17,935 nucleotides of DNA from Cladosporium sp. IMV 00045. Taxonomy: Eukaryota > Ascomycota > Dothideomycetes > Cladosporiales > Cladosporiaceae. The translations under genes and the position numbers were made by a program. This document shows, one piece after another, positions 8,515 to 17,935 of the stretch. The notes below the pieces were generated by a model. It was not told the origin of the DNA, searched no databases, and saw only the letters and a list, made by a program, of their open reading frames with translations. The DNA is taken from positions 1 through 17,935 of the forward strand of contig MSJI02000248.1 in the NCBI GenBank assembly GCA_001931905.2. The letters run 5' to 3'. Every line of letters begins with the position of its first letter. Within the stretch, counting starts at the first letter, position 1.

Positions 8515-8636
8515 GATCGTTATTGCTTTCTCCTTCACCTTCTTTCACTTATCAACAATCATCTATTGCATCACACATCACCATACCTGGCTCTATCAAT
8601 ACAACCACGCCTACAGCTTTCATCACATCAGCAACC

Positions 8637-9009
8637 ATGAGCGCCCAAGACATCCCCTCCGGCGAGTTTCAGGACAACGAATACAAGAGCCGCACCGGCC
8701 AGAACCAGATCCCCGTCCAGTCCGACGACAAGCCCATTGAGGACCCCATCGACGGTGACAAGGCCGACACCGATGCACAGCTTGGTTCGTCTTCCCCATC
8801 TAACTTGGCCTTGGGACATCTCACTAACATAATATACAACAGAGGCCGACGATAAGGAAGCCATCAACAAGGGCAACATGATCAACGAGCGCACTAGAGG
8901 CGCGGCTAAGTCCAGTGGCACTTACCAGGAGCCTGGTGATGAGGAGGGCCTTCCCGGTGCTGAGGATGGCACCAGCCGTCTGACTGGAAACGTTGGAGAC
9001 ACAGTTTAA
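8637..9009 (+). CDS. Small acidic conserved fungal protein with CHZ-like RTRG motif
   Basis: Two exons, 8637-8784 and 8843-9009, flank a 58-nt intron (GTTCGT..CAACAG, branch CTAAC at 8824-8828) and give 104 residues. The protein starts MSAQDIPSGEFQDNEYKSR, continues with GQNQIPVQSD and DPIDGDKADTDAQL, and has INKGNMINERTRG then GTYQEPGDEEGLPG. It is hydrophilic, acidic and without cysteine. The layout resembles a short protein family I remember as widespread in Pezizomycotina. The NxxNMIxxRTRG element resembles the core of the Chz1 histone H2A.Z-H2B chaperone motif, so chromatin association is possible but not shown. The intron splits a Glu codon and keeps frame exactly. A strong TATA box and ACGT-core sites upstream suggest high or stress-induced expression. 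Confidence 0.8.
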
Positions 9010-9433
9010 TGTCTACTTTGTTAATAATGTAATGAATGATATACCCGCTTCACTCCATGTTCATTCGTACTTGTCATCCAAGTGTAACCTGAATTGGCTT
9101 CTGTGGACATAGCGAATGGGCTCTAAGCTTTGTTTAATTGTATCTCGTCGGGTATGGAATATGAGAAACAAAAACACCTATTATCCGTCTGTGTCAGCCC
9201 TGGTTGCAACGTTGTATATCTGTACAACCAAACATTTTGCGCCAGAGAAAGTATATATAGGACATGGAGAAGTCCCGACTCCTCGTTCAAAACAATGCCC
9301 TGCTCATTACCATATTCAAAACCCCAAGTCGTTTCACACTCGTCTCAAATCAAAATGCTCATTGTCCCTTGCCCAAACAATATCGAAAGGAAGAAACCAT
9401 CAAAGAATCCAAAAAATCAATCGATACAAAATC
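9010..9433. other. Intergenic region with TATA box at 9252
   Basis: It holds the 3' UTR of the 104-residue gene and, if the next small frame is real, its promoter and an A-rich 5' leader of about 150 bases. I see nothing else in it. Confidence 0.45.
9252..9259 (+). promoter_or_regulatory. Possible TATA box
   Basis: TATATATA in the context AGTATATATAGG, similar to the one before the 104-residue gene. It lies 182 bases before the ATG of the candidate 38-residue protein, followed by an A/C-rich leader typical of fungal 5' UTRs. Confidence 0.4.
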
Positions 9434-9550
9434 ATGACAAGTGAAAGCACGAATGCAAAGCCACCAAAAGAGCAAAAGAAGAATTGCAGCTTCTGTGGAT
9501 CGAACACAGTACCTCCAGATACCGCACAGAATGCTTACGACTTGAAGTGA
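9434..9550 (+). CDS. Candidate 38-residue CxxC microprotein
   Basis: A frame from ATG at 9434 to TGA at 9548-9550 encodes a 38-residue peptide that starts MTSESTNAKPPKEQKKN and continues CSFCGSNTVPPD. It is hydrophilic, Lys-rich at the start, with one CxxC pair that could bind metal as half of a zinc site in a dimer or be a redox pair. Support is a TATA box at 9252 and a leader-like stretch. There is no family I recognise. It could also be a first exon, since GTGAAC and GTGAGC 5' splice-like sites follow, or a chance frame. Confidence 0.3.
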   Translation: MTSESTNAKPPKEQKKNCSFCGSNTVPPDTAQNAYDLK

Positions 9551-10833
9551 ACTTCAGTCTGGCGCTCTCCCATGTGAGCTAAAGCTGCTTTGATTCATGT
9601 GACCTGCCTCAGCAATGTATAATATATAACCTATGTTTTGAATTCTAGACTGGTATCAGCAGCTCCCAACTGCTAGGGTAAGGGTTAGTGTACATCTACC
9701 TCACACATCATACACCATTTCATTAGGTGTGATTGATTGCGTACATAAGGCACTAGTTCATAGGTCTCAAATCCATCGCATTCTCCATTGGTACGCCTCT
9801 TCTGTTGCAGTACAGTCCTCTGGAGCATCAAGAGAACGCAAGCCCGCGTGGTGTCCAAGAACGAGTGTATGCTGCACATGTCCAGCAGAACATACAGTCA
9901 GAGGACGTGTAGACTCTCTCGCTTGCTTGTCTTGCTTGCCCTCTATTGACATGTCTCTCGATCTTACGATGCGGTAATTGCGGTAATTGGCGTCAATTTC
10001 AATAAATGACCTACTGTGCCTCGGAAACCCATGTTTGGTCTTTCCTCGTTCTACGAGTGTCCTTCAATTTGTAATCTGAACAAGGCTCAAGATCAATGAC
10101 GACAAATCGGTCTGTTTGACCTACACGAAGCAGAAATCGGGCAACCACGTACGGGATCAACAAATCAAAATATTGAGAAGACAAGTGATTCATCGAATTT
10201 CTCATTCCATGTCTCATTCCTACTTAAGATATAAAAGAAAAGGGAAAAGGAATCAGAAAAACGCACTACACCCATCACCCTCGTAAACGAAAGAGAAACG
10301 CCATCAATAACAGAACAGAAATGGAAAGACAAGACCAAAAGAAGCAAAAAGACCAACAGTCTCTTAGCCGGCAGACTCCCTCCCTGCTCCGAACGCGGAT
10401 GACAGAAGGGCTACCAAAAGAAGAACTTTTTCTTGTTATCACCGGACGGTACGAGAGGCCTCTAGAGACCAAGCTGTGATGTGAAGATGATTTGCAGCCA
10501 AGCGCTTTCCTTTTGTTGTTGTCTTGTGTACTTTTAGAAGGAAGAATGAAAACTTTTTTCTTTTCGCAATCGAGGAAAGACCAAACGCTGAGGGTATCTT
10601 TGGTTGGTGGGAGGGGAAGAAAACGATTTTTGTTATTGTTGTAGAAGTGGAAGGAGACGTCCTTGCTGAATCGAAGCTTTAGGGAATGGAAGGACGCTCA
10701 AATGTGTGCGCGCAACCCGCTAGATGGGGCTGACTCTTGTGAAGTGAATGGCGTGGTCGTGGGAGCGCGGCGCAAGTCCTGTTACGCTGGCGTCTAGAAT
10801 GTCGTAGCCGGGTCGTTAAGATTATCAAGTTGC
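9551..10833. other. Intergenic region, no convincing gene
   Basis: These 1283 bases end at the stop codon of the minus-strand gene and should include its 3' UTR. Small features are a telomere-like stretch at 9674-9688 and a 9-base tandem duplication gcggtaatt at 9971-9988. The open frames lack protein character. No tRNA or 5S signature was found by eye. Confidence 0.5.
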
Positions 10834-13028
10834 TTATTGCTGCTTCAGAGAGTAGCCTGGAGACAGAGTCTGATCCAAACGACCAGAAAGACTCTGACCG
10901 CGACTCCTGGGGCGACGAGCAGAAAGTGGACTGCCGATTGCGGGAGTCGCCGGCTTCCTGATGCCGGAGTTGGTTCTGTTCAGATCTCTGCTCAGACGCC
11001 TTTTGCGAGCCGGTGTTATCGGCGCGTTACCGGCGCCGCGGCGGCCGCTCTGGAGAGCATTAACCTCTGAAGTTGATGCGCGGCTGTCCGGATGGGAGGC
11101 GAGAGAGCTCTCTTGTTTAGCACGGTGCTGGTTGAGGCGGAACGAACCAACCATACCGCGTGAAAGGAAAGTTGGCTCATGCGGGGAAGTGACAGCAGCA
11201 GACCAGTCATCGGGATCGTCATCGTCGGAATCTGGATTGAGATCAACGAGCATGTTGAAGTCGGGGTAGTCCTCGTCGGCATCGCTGCCTGCGTCAGTCG
11301 GCGCAGGCGTAGTAAAAGCGCTTTGCGAAGGCGCATATGATGACAATGGAGCAGTGCGCGCAGGTGGCGGAGGAGAGACGTCGCTTTGTTGCATAAAGTC
11401 GAAGTTACCATCGAACATGGTGGACAGGGTCGACTGCGCAGTGAATGGACGTGGCTGTTGCTCATCCTTGCCACCCCGGCCGGGCAGTGTAATGGACATT
11501 GATCCGCGCGGGCTGTTGTTACGACTGCTGGCTGCGCTCTTGGCACGCTCCCAGAACGCCTTGTTTTGGGCCGAAGGCTGGGTAGGCATGTAAAGTACCG
11601 TTTTCTTGCCGGTCGAGTCCGAGACTACAGTGGCCTTAGTTGGGTCGCATTCGAAAGTGCCTTCTCTAGGACCCTTCTTGTTCTTGGTGGACTTGGTGGC
11701 CGAGCCATTGGTGACGCTGTTCGATCGTGCCAGTGGAGCGGGCGTTCTTTTGCTTTGTGTCGGGGTTGTGGGAGCGCTGGCAGTGGTGGCCGGGGCGCGA
11801 GACATCTTGCAGACCTCCTGCATCTTGGCCTTTGCCTCTTCAGGATCTTCTTCTTCGGTTTCGTAACCGCCATCGTCTTCGCTGTCATCACTCACTTGGC
11901 ACAGATGTTAGCATACCTGGAAAGCAGCAGAAAGAATGACAAAAACATACGCTCAGAGTCACTGTCGTACTCGCTCGAGTCACTCTCCTCGTCCATCTCG
12001 AAAGCGAAGCGATCAGCGTCGTCCTCGAAATCATAAACAGAGCCAGCATCACTGCCGTAGTCATTCATATCGGCGTCCCCGCGATCTTGAGCTAGGAGTT
12101 GCTGAATCTTAGGATCGTCCTGATCCATGAAGATGTCTGGATACTGGTTGTTGTTGTCATCTTCATCGTCGCTGCTGCCGGAGCTGCTCCTGCTCGAACT
12201 ACGAGACAAAGGAGCACCTTCAGCAAAGCGAACACGCTTTGGGCGGTCAGTCGAGTTGAAAGAATCCTCCCTTGGACGGTCTGAGTGTGGCATGCGCCAA
12301 AGGTTAAGCTCTGCGTCGTCCATCAGGCCTTGCCATTGCGAGTCGAACAGTTGAGCGCCCTGAAAAGGGTCTTCATTCAAGTTCAGGGGAGCACTCAGAC
12401 CGAAAGGATCATCCTCGTCACTACCGATGCTGAAGTTTCGGCTCCTGTACCCTGCCTCGTTGAGCTCCTCGGCAAACCAGTCAGACTCTTGCTGTCGCGC
12501 CATGCTCGCCTCCTGCTCCAGGTATTCCTGTCGAAGATCCGTCTCGGCCGCCTTCAACATATCCTTCTCAATCTCTTCGCCAGATCTCTCGTCATCGCTG
12601 ATGGCCTCCAGTCCAGTGTAGTCGTCGTCGATCTCGAAGTCTTTAGCACTCAAGTCGTCTGCTCCCTCACTTCCTGGAGTGCTGTCCATCATGTCCACGT
12701 CGTCAAGGAACATCATGTCATCGTCTTGCAGCGCATCGGATGGAGATTCCCCTGCCAGGTGTTCCGTTGGCTCCATTGTGAGCTTAGCAACGCCTGACAG
12801 GGCCACCACATCCGCTTCATCTTCGGCGGAGGCACGGCCTTCGTTGGCACTCCCGTCGGTTCCGGCACTGCCGTCTTGTTCGTCGTCGTTGCTTGTGAGC
12901 CCTGATGGGCGAGATTGTTGTGATGTCGTGTTATCGTTCTTCATGTTTGTGTGTCCAGAGTTGCTGGAGTTGGTCGGTGAGGCCATGGTGGGCGCACCCG
13001 TGGTTGTGAAAGTGTTCATGTGTGCCAT
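10834..13028 (-). CDS. Acidic, disordered, probably nuclear protein of unknown function with RVxF motif
   Basis: Two exons, 11951-13028 and 10834-11894, around a 56-nt intron (GTATGT..CCAAG, branch CTAAC at 11907-11911) give 712 residues; the junction forms a Leu codon. The ATG at 13026-13028 has context CACAATGG. Residues 45-160 and 280-385 are rich in Asp/Glu/Ser, with casein-kinase-2-like strings such as SDSSEYDSDSE. A coiled segment lies at about 150-190. KRVRF at 264-268 matches the protein phosphatase 1 docking motif. The most ordered-looking block is about residues 440-480, with ECDPTKATVVSDSTGKK and KAFWERAKS. MFDGNFDFM follows at about 519-527. PARKRRLSRDLNR at about 654-666 is a plausible nuclear localisation signal. 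I do not recognise a family. A transcription or chromatin regulator is a guess from charge and the basic signal. The gene model is well supported by clean splice sites. Confidence 0.8.
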
Positions 13029-15487
13029 TGTGGCTTGAAAATCTTGTACGGGTTGGAGGGGTAGGTGTGGACAGAGACGAGATGCGCAGATAGCGCAATT
13101 ATAGATAGAGTTCGTCTTACGTTCGCGGAGTGTCGCCTTCGGGGCAACTTGTTGCGGTCTTGTATGAATATGGTCGACTGCACCCTTGACTATGATAGGG
13201 CCTAGTCTGGACTTCGTCGGATTGGGCTCCTGGGGAGCAAACGGAGCACGGATTGAATGATGCTAGTCACAAAACTTCCACCAAGGGAAAGAAGTATGGT
13301 GTGCACTGTTAAGGCAGTTGAGTTCGAGTGCTTGAAGCAACCGAATGTTACTTGGTCGTCAGTGATTGAACCTGTTCGCTAAGCAGAGACCGGACTGGAA
13401 GGGTGTCGCATTGGCAGCCCTCCCAGCGGTGAATTTAGAGCTCAGCGACCGCCTGGGGCATCTTGTCCGACGAAGTGATTGATATGTGTATGCGGTCTTG
13501 TGGTGGATGTCTTTGGAAGTCGTTGGTAGAGATGGGCGAGTGCAGATGTTGTTGCAAGAGAAGTGAAAGGATGGGTCGAGGGAGAGGGCGTGAGGGCTTT
13601 GGGTAAACTTAGACGATTTAGACTTTTGGCTAGTCTAGCGGCTCGTCGGCGGCAGGCGGTGTGATCCAAGCCAGAAGCACGTGAAGTGGCTCGCCTGGAA
13701 GACTCACCTCACTTTGAATATTCACATACACCTAGCCACCGGTATTAATCATTCTCTGCGAATGGTATCCATGGATACTACAGCCTCATCCACCGTATCA
13801 TCATCGCGACTTTCATTACATGAACTTGACATGGAATCGACACATGCAGCAACCCTCCACCCTCGTCGCGGCCGATGACGAACTTTTTTCACAGAGAGTT
13901 CTGGCCCAGTATTTGCTGACTCGCCCCAATCACCATAGCCCCGCGTCAGATCTGTCGGGACTAATGTACGTCTTGCAGAGTATGCTCCTGCGGCCGTCGC
14001 CTGCCTTCCTACCCAACCAAGACAAGAAAAAGGCGATCCCACAAGTGTCGCGTGCATACACATTTTTCTGTCTCGTATGCGATAGGATGGGCTGCCCTCA
14101 CCATCATCACTCTGATTCACTTCCATTCTCCGTGAGTCAGCGAAGCCAGCAGGCAACAAGGTAGGGTCCAGGAGTTATCTCTCGTTCCTAGCCGAGGCGG
14201 CGGGCGGAAATCGTCATGCCCCACCCCCGAACGGACGCCATCCAACTCTGCTCAGAAAAACAATGGCAAAAAAGAGGACAACAATCCTTACCATGATTTT
14301 TTTTCTTGCCCATGCAACCCCTGCCGAGAAATCTCCAACCTCAAAACTGCAGCTTTACTGCCAACGGACCCCGGCTTTTGCCCTCTTTAGCGCGCCAGCT
14401 CGGAAGAAGTTCCTGCGCAGATGATGAGGTAGTGATCAACGAGAATTGCGCAGAGCCTACAGGACCCTTGAAGGGGAACGCCAGACGCTGTGATCACGAT
14501 GCGGCAGGCCTTCTTCCTGGCAGAATTACCAGCAAGTTTTCTGCCGCTTGTCTATACTTGCCCCTGCCGACGCAAGCTGTAAGCGATTATTATCGCCCTG
14601 TCTACCTTACCTTCATTGCCTCGACGATCCCACCGTTTCACCATAGTAAGATGCATATATGGCCAGTAGTAGCACTTTAAATCGCTTGAAGCTGACCACC
14701 TTCATGCCTGCGAATTATGCGCTGGCAAGGCAGGCTCACATACATGGACATGATGATATAGCCCAGCAGATGCAGAATAATGTATCACCGTGAGACAAAT
14801 CTCACTCCATACTGACCGTCATCGTCGCAAAAAGTGGCCTTCCTTCGTCACCCCTACGAAACATCCGCGGAAAAGATAACCCGTGCACCACCTTGAAGAA
14901 GAAGAACAAGAAAAGCAAGCAAATCTTGAAACTTCTCCATATCTTTGAACTCCAGATCATCGATGCGATTGAAACGCATCACGGCATCGAGAAAAAAAGC
15001 TCGATTCTGCCAGCCGCGGGGAATCCACCCGAACCCACCATCCCATCCGCAAGTCAAAGTCAGAATTTCTTCCCTCACCCTTCCTCGTTCACATCCGCGT
15101 GATGAGGAATTACATGTATAAGCCAACAGTGAGGAAAAGATGGAGGGAAGAAAAAACCCACTATGCCATCATTTTCATTACCTCCCCCATATTGAGTTTC
15201 AGAAGATCCTGCACCCCAGACCTCCCAAAGTGAAAAGGGCCCATAGAAAACCAGCGGACGTGCGTCAGACGTCGACATCGCTGATATGGGGATTGCCGAA
15301 TTCGTGATGATCTTTCCATTTGCACTGGATCATGTTTACCTCTCGCTACTGAATAACCAGACCTTGAGGATGGAATGACGCATTCCATACATGGCTTTCT
15401 TGCTGTGTTCTAAAATCTCATCTTTCAAAATGCCTTTTTGCAACGCTCGTTCTATTCTATAGAGTCAGGTCTACAACTCTCTACTTT

Positions 15488-15524
<37 letters not shown>

Positions 15525-16395
15525 GCCTAATGAGATAAGTCATCCACTCGGAAGAGTCAATCTGGCCAACTCTACACCGAAGTTGTCATACAATCACAGA
15601 AAGGCGCGCAGTTTGGTAAAAGTCTACACAATCCCTGTCGAAGCACGAACTCCAACCCCGTTACCAGATTAAGAAAGACATTTGGAACCAAGCCAGCGGA
15701 AGAAATATCCATGCAAGATCCAAGTCATCACGTCGAGTGGAGGCGATTGGATCTGCACCTCCCCCCTCCCTCCCCCCGTAGTCCTCAACGTGTTTTCTCT
15801 TTGCGACGTTAATACTCCACCCGAACGTTCAGGCCTGCTCGAAACCCGCGAATGCGATCGAGGTCGTCATCGAGAAGTGTTCAACACCGAAGCAAGAAAA
15901 GGCAAAGGTAGAGTGTCATCAGAGTTTTCGGGGGTGAAAGCCAACAAACACAGCAAAGCGAGCTGCTGCTTCAGCTCCGGCTTGATTCCATATGGTAGTA
16001 GTTAGTCACTAGCGTATCCAGCCAACTTCCTTGCTTCTCTTACACAGGGTGGTCAAAAGAATAGAAGCCTTCATTCAAGCAATACAAGCCAATTGCATTC
16101 CCATTCGAAACGATCAGAAAATCCCATTCCCACACCAGGCGAGGCCATCCCGCCACGCAACCGTAGAAAACGTACAAAACACATCGCCGGCTCGCGACCG
16201 AGCAGTGGAAGTCCACACCGCAAAGACATCGACCAAGAAAAGAATCCAGCAAGAGGCCAGGAACAGAGAAAGAAAACCATCACGGCAAAGAGGCCAAAAA
16301 AGAAGGATCGAAGAAGGAAGAGAGAAAGTGTCATTCGCGTGCATGTGCATTCATCGCCCGTTATATTCCCAAACCCGCCGACCGCACCGCATCTT
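13029..16395. other. 3.4-kb region without a convincing gene
   Basis: Both flanking genes are on the minus strand, so this holds the promoter of the 712-residue protein gene (near 13029) and the 3' UTR of the Pro/Gly-rich gene (near 16395). The open frames inside, up to about 136 residues (13749-14159 minus, 14306-14680 plus, 15682-16005 plus), are low-complexity or random-looking with no motif I know. The only clear structure is the poly(A) run at 15489-15523. A long ncRNA or a poorly conserved gene cannot be excluded. Confidence 0.5.
15489..15523 (+). repeat. Uninterrupted poly(A) run of 35
   Basis: Thirty-five consecutive A follow CTACTTTC and precede CGCCTAATG. It may be a mononucleotide microsatellite or the tail of a retroposed sequence. 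I found no target-site duplication or retroposon body upstream by eye. Length may be affected by sequencing error. Confidence 0.9.
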
Positions 16396-17935
16396 CTAGA
16401 AACTCGGCGAGCCGACGGCGCCCAGACTCGCAAACCCGCCTGACGGTCTTCCTCCACCAATCCCAGCCCCACCGGCAGCAGGACCGCCGCCAAAACCAAT
16501 ACCGGCCGGCGACCGCTTGCTGGGCATCGGGCTGCCGATCTCGCCCAGTCCCGCGTGCGAGCCGCGCCCTTGCTCTTTCGGCGTGCCGGAGTCCGGCGTC
16601 CATTTGACGGCGACGACGTCGCCTCCCGCCGCGGCTTTGCGCGCGCTCAGCTCGCCCCCGCCGTTTTGGCTGTCGCCTTCGGTTTCGCAGATTTCCTCCA
16701 CCTCCTTGAGGGAGGGGGGCGGGTCGAGCGCGGGCATTTGGCGCATCAGCGCGTGGATGTCGTGGAAGCCGTCCGCACCTGAGGACGGGTCGTTGGCGCC
16801 GGAGAGCTGCTTGCAGGCCTGGCAGATGGCCAGGCGAAGGGTGAGGGGTCGGGACTGTTGGCCGCCGAAGACTGACGCGCGGTGCATTTGCATGGGCATC
16901 GGGCCGCCCACCATGGGGCCGAAGGCGCCGTTGCCGCCGAAGGCGTTGTTGTTCGCCCAGCCCGTCATGTGGCTGGCGTTGGGGAGGCTGCCCCATTGTT
17001 GCTGACCGAGACCGGGGCTCTGTCCGAATGGCAAGGATGGTGTGTTCCAGCTGGTGGCTGGGGTGCCGAGTCCTCCTGGTGGTTGCATGAGTCCGCCGAT
17101 ACCGAGGGAGTGGCTGCGAGTCGAAGGAGGGGGGATGTTGTGGGACATGCGCCGGTTTTCGCCTTGGGGGATGGGTTCATCTGAATCGTCCAGAAGTGCG
17201 GAACTACCGAGGTGTTTAGAGAGGTCGTCGACGTCGGCGCGAGGACTGATGCCACCGTCTCCTGGAGATCTGATGCTGCCGGGACGCTGAATCGGCGCTG
17301 GACGTGCGATGGGCTGGCCTACGCCGGTGTTGTCGCTTGAATGCTGGCGGGAGTGCACCGGAACTGCTGGCTTGGGGATATCTGTACCAGGCGTACCGTT
17401 TGATAGCGGCGGTCCAAGTGGCGAGGTCTGGTTTGGCTGCTGTGGAGGTAGTTGTGGCCCAAAACCGGGTGGCGCTCCGGCGCCGGGCTGATCGAAAGGG
17501 AACCCCATCCCACGGCCTTGCGGATGCATCATGCCAGGAGGGGGACCTGGCATACCATTCATTCCTGGAGGTCCGAATGGCGACATGCGATTGGGCACGC
17601 CCATAGGAGGGCCTTGGTGACCATACATAGGCATAGGCCCACGCTGTCCCATATTGTGCATCATGGAGCCTTGAGGTCCTTGGAAAGCCTGGAAGCCTAG
17701 TGGAGGCATCCCGCCAAAACCGCCTTGGAATTGCGGTGCTTGTTGCATACCGGGTGGCGGCTGAATCGGTTGGTGATGCAGAGGCGAGTTCATCTGGTGA
17801 GGTGGAAAAGGCCCTTGTTGCTGTGGCCCCTTCTGCATGAACGACTTGACTCCGTTTTGCTGGGGTTGTTGAGGTCCGTTGCTGCTAGGTGAAGATGATT
17901 TGCTTGGAGCGCTAGAGAGCTGTGACTGCGATTGC
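16396..17935 (-). CDS. Pro/Gly/Met/Gln-rich low-complexity protein, C-terminal part (start outside window)
   Basis: The frame is open from the window edge to a TAG at 16396-16398, giving the last 512 residues. An internal ATG at 17836-17838 is in frame, but the 32 codons upstream (starting QSQSQLSSAPSKS) have the same Ser/Gln/Pro composition, so the protein probably continues. Roughly the first 190 visible residues are PPGM, QGP and GMP repeats. A middle part is rich in Ser/Pro/Gly with possible phosphosites. A more ordered stretch near the end reads LRLAICQACKQLSG, then GFHDIHALMRQMP and SLKEVEEICETEGD. The last 60 residues are Gly-rich. I do not recognise a family. Such composition is common in RNA-binding, mRNA-decay and transcription cofactors, and condensate formation is plausible. 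No intron is apparent. Confidence 0.75.
   Translation of the reverse strand, partial: QSQSQLSSAPSKSSSPSSNGPQQPQQNGVKSFMQKGPQQQGPFPPHQMNSPLHHQPIQPPPGMQQAPQFQGGFGGMPPLGFQAFQGPQGSMMHNMGQRGPMPMYGHQGPPMGVPNRMSPFGPPGMNGMPGPPPGMMHPQGRGMGFPFDQPGAGAPPGFGPQLPPQQPNQTSPLGPPLSNGTPGTDIPKPAVPVHSRQHSSDNTGVGQPIARPAPIQRPGSIRSPGDGGISPRADVDDLSKHLGSSALLDDSDEPIPQGENRRMSHNIPPPSTRSHSLGIGGLMQPPGGLGTPATSWNTPSLPFGQSPGLGQQQWGSLPNASHMTGWANNNAFGGNGAFGPMVGGPMPMQMHRASVFGGQQSRPLTLRLAICQACKQLSGANDPSSGADGFHDIHALMRQMPALDPPPSLKEVEEICETEGDSQNGGGELSARKAAAGGDVVAVKWTPDSGTPKEQGRGSHAGLGEIGSPMPSKRSPAGIGFGGGPAAGGAGIGGGRPSGGFASLGAVGSPSF

Larger units (their letters stand above)
7500..8636. other. Long upstream region of the 104-residue protein gene, no convincing coding
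   Basis: These 1137 bases hold the previous gene's 3' UTR and the next gene's promoter. The open frames here, including one at 8002-8409, have no recognisable protein character. ACGT-core motifs cluster at 7850-7945 and 8099-8106, and a TATA box is at 8507. Confidence 0.5.

Noticed and set aside
8448..8636. N-terminal extension of the 104-residue protein from ATG 8448
   Set aside because: The TATA box lies inside this stretch and the sequence has leader character; translation from 8637 gives the expected conserved start.
9674..9688. Telomere-like TAGGGTAAGGGTTAG, considered as a telomerase RNA template or interstitial telomere
   Set aside because: The units are imperfect (TAAGGG beside TTAG), so copying the antisense would not give TTAGGG repeats, and the stretch is only 15 bases. 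No pseudoknot or other telomerase RNA element was evident.
14306..16443. Several 100-124 residue frames in the large intergenic region
   Set aside because: No motif, no convincing splice partners and random-looking composition. Those beyond about 16031 overlap the 3' end of the Pro/Gly-rich gene.

Overview
The window looks like nuclear DNA of a filamentous ascomycete (Pezizomycotina; a Dothideomycete is a guess). Evidence: compact genes with short GT..AG introns (56-76 nt) carrying CTAAC/CTGAC branch sites, longer introns only in the ribosomal-protein gene, good start contexts (CACCATG, CACAATGG), no bacterial-style operons, and proteins recognisable as fungal (VPS9-domain Rab5 GEF, ribosomal protein uL30/Rpl7, ESCRT-II Vps22/Snf8).

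Layout. 86-2536 (+): intronless VPS9-domain protein, followed by a short 3' region with a G-quadruplex motif. 3012-4296 (-): three-exon RPL7, convergent to the first gene; its second intron carries a C/D-box snoRNA candidate whose guide matches 25S rRNA over 13 bases. 4577-5362 (+): SNF8/VPS22, divergent from RPL7 across a 280-bp promoter. 6314-7499 (+): two-exon gene for a permuted papain-fold (PPPDE/LRAT-like) protein with seven 12-residue N-terminal repeats and an acidic tail. 8637-9009 (+): two-exon gene for a 104-residue acidic protein with a CHZ-like RTRG motif, behind a TATA box and several ACGT-core sites. 9434-9550 (+): possible 38-residue CxxC microprotein, also behind a TATA box. 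10834-13028 (-): two-exon gene for a 712-residue acidic, disordered, probably nuclear protein. 13029-16395: about 3.4 kb with no convincing gene, including an uninterrupted run of 35 A. 16396-17935 (-): C-terminal 512 residues of a Pro/Gly/Met/Gln-rich protein whose start lies beyond the window.

How the genes relate. The VPS9 protein (Rab5 activation) and Snf8 (ESCRT-II cargo sorting) both act on endosomes and sit either side of RPL7; whether that is more than coincidence cannot be told from one window. RPL7 and its intronic snoRNA would tie ribosomal protein output to rRNA modification. No cluster-like metabolic, defence or mobile system is visible. The strongest unusual signals are the snoRNA inside RPL7 and the repeat-bearing papain-fold gene.
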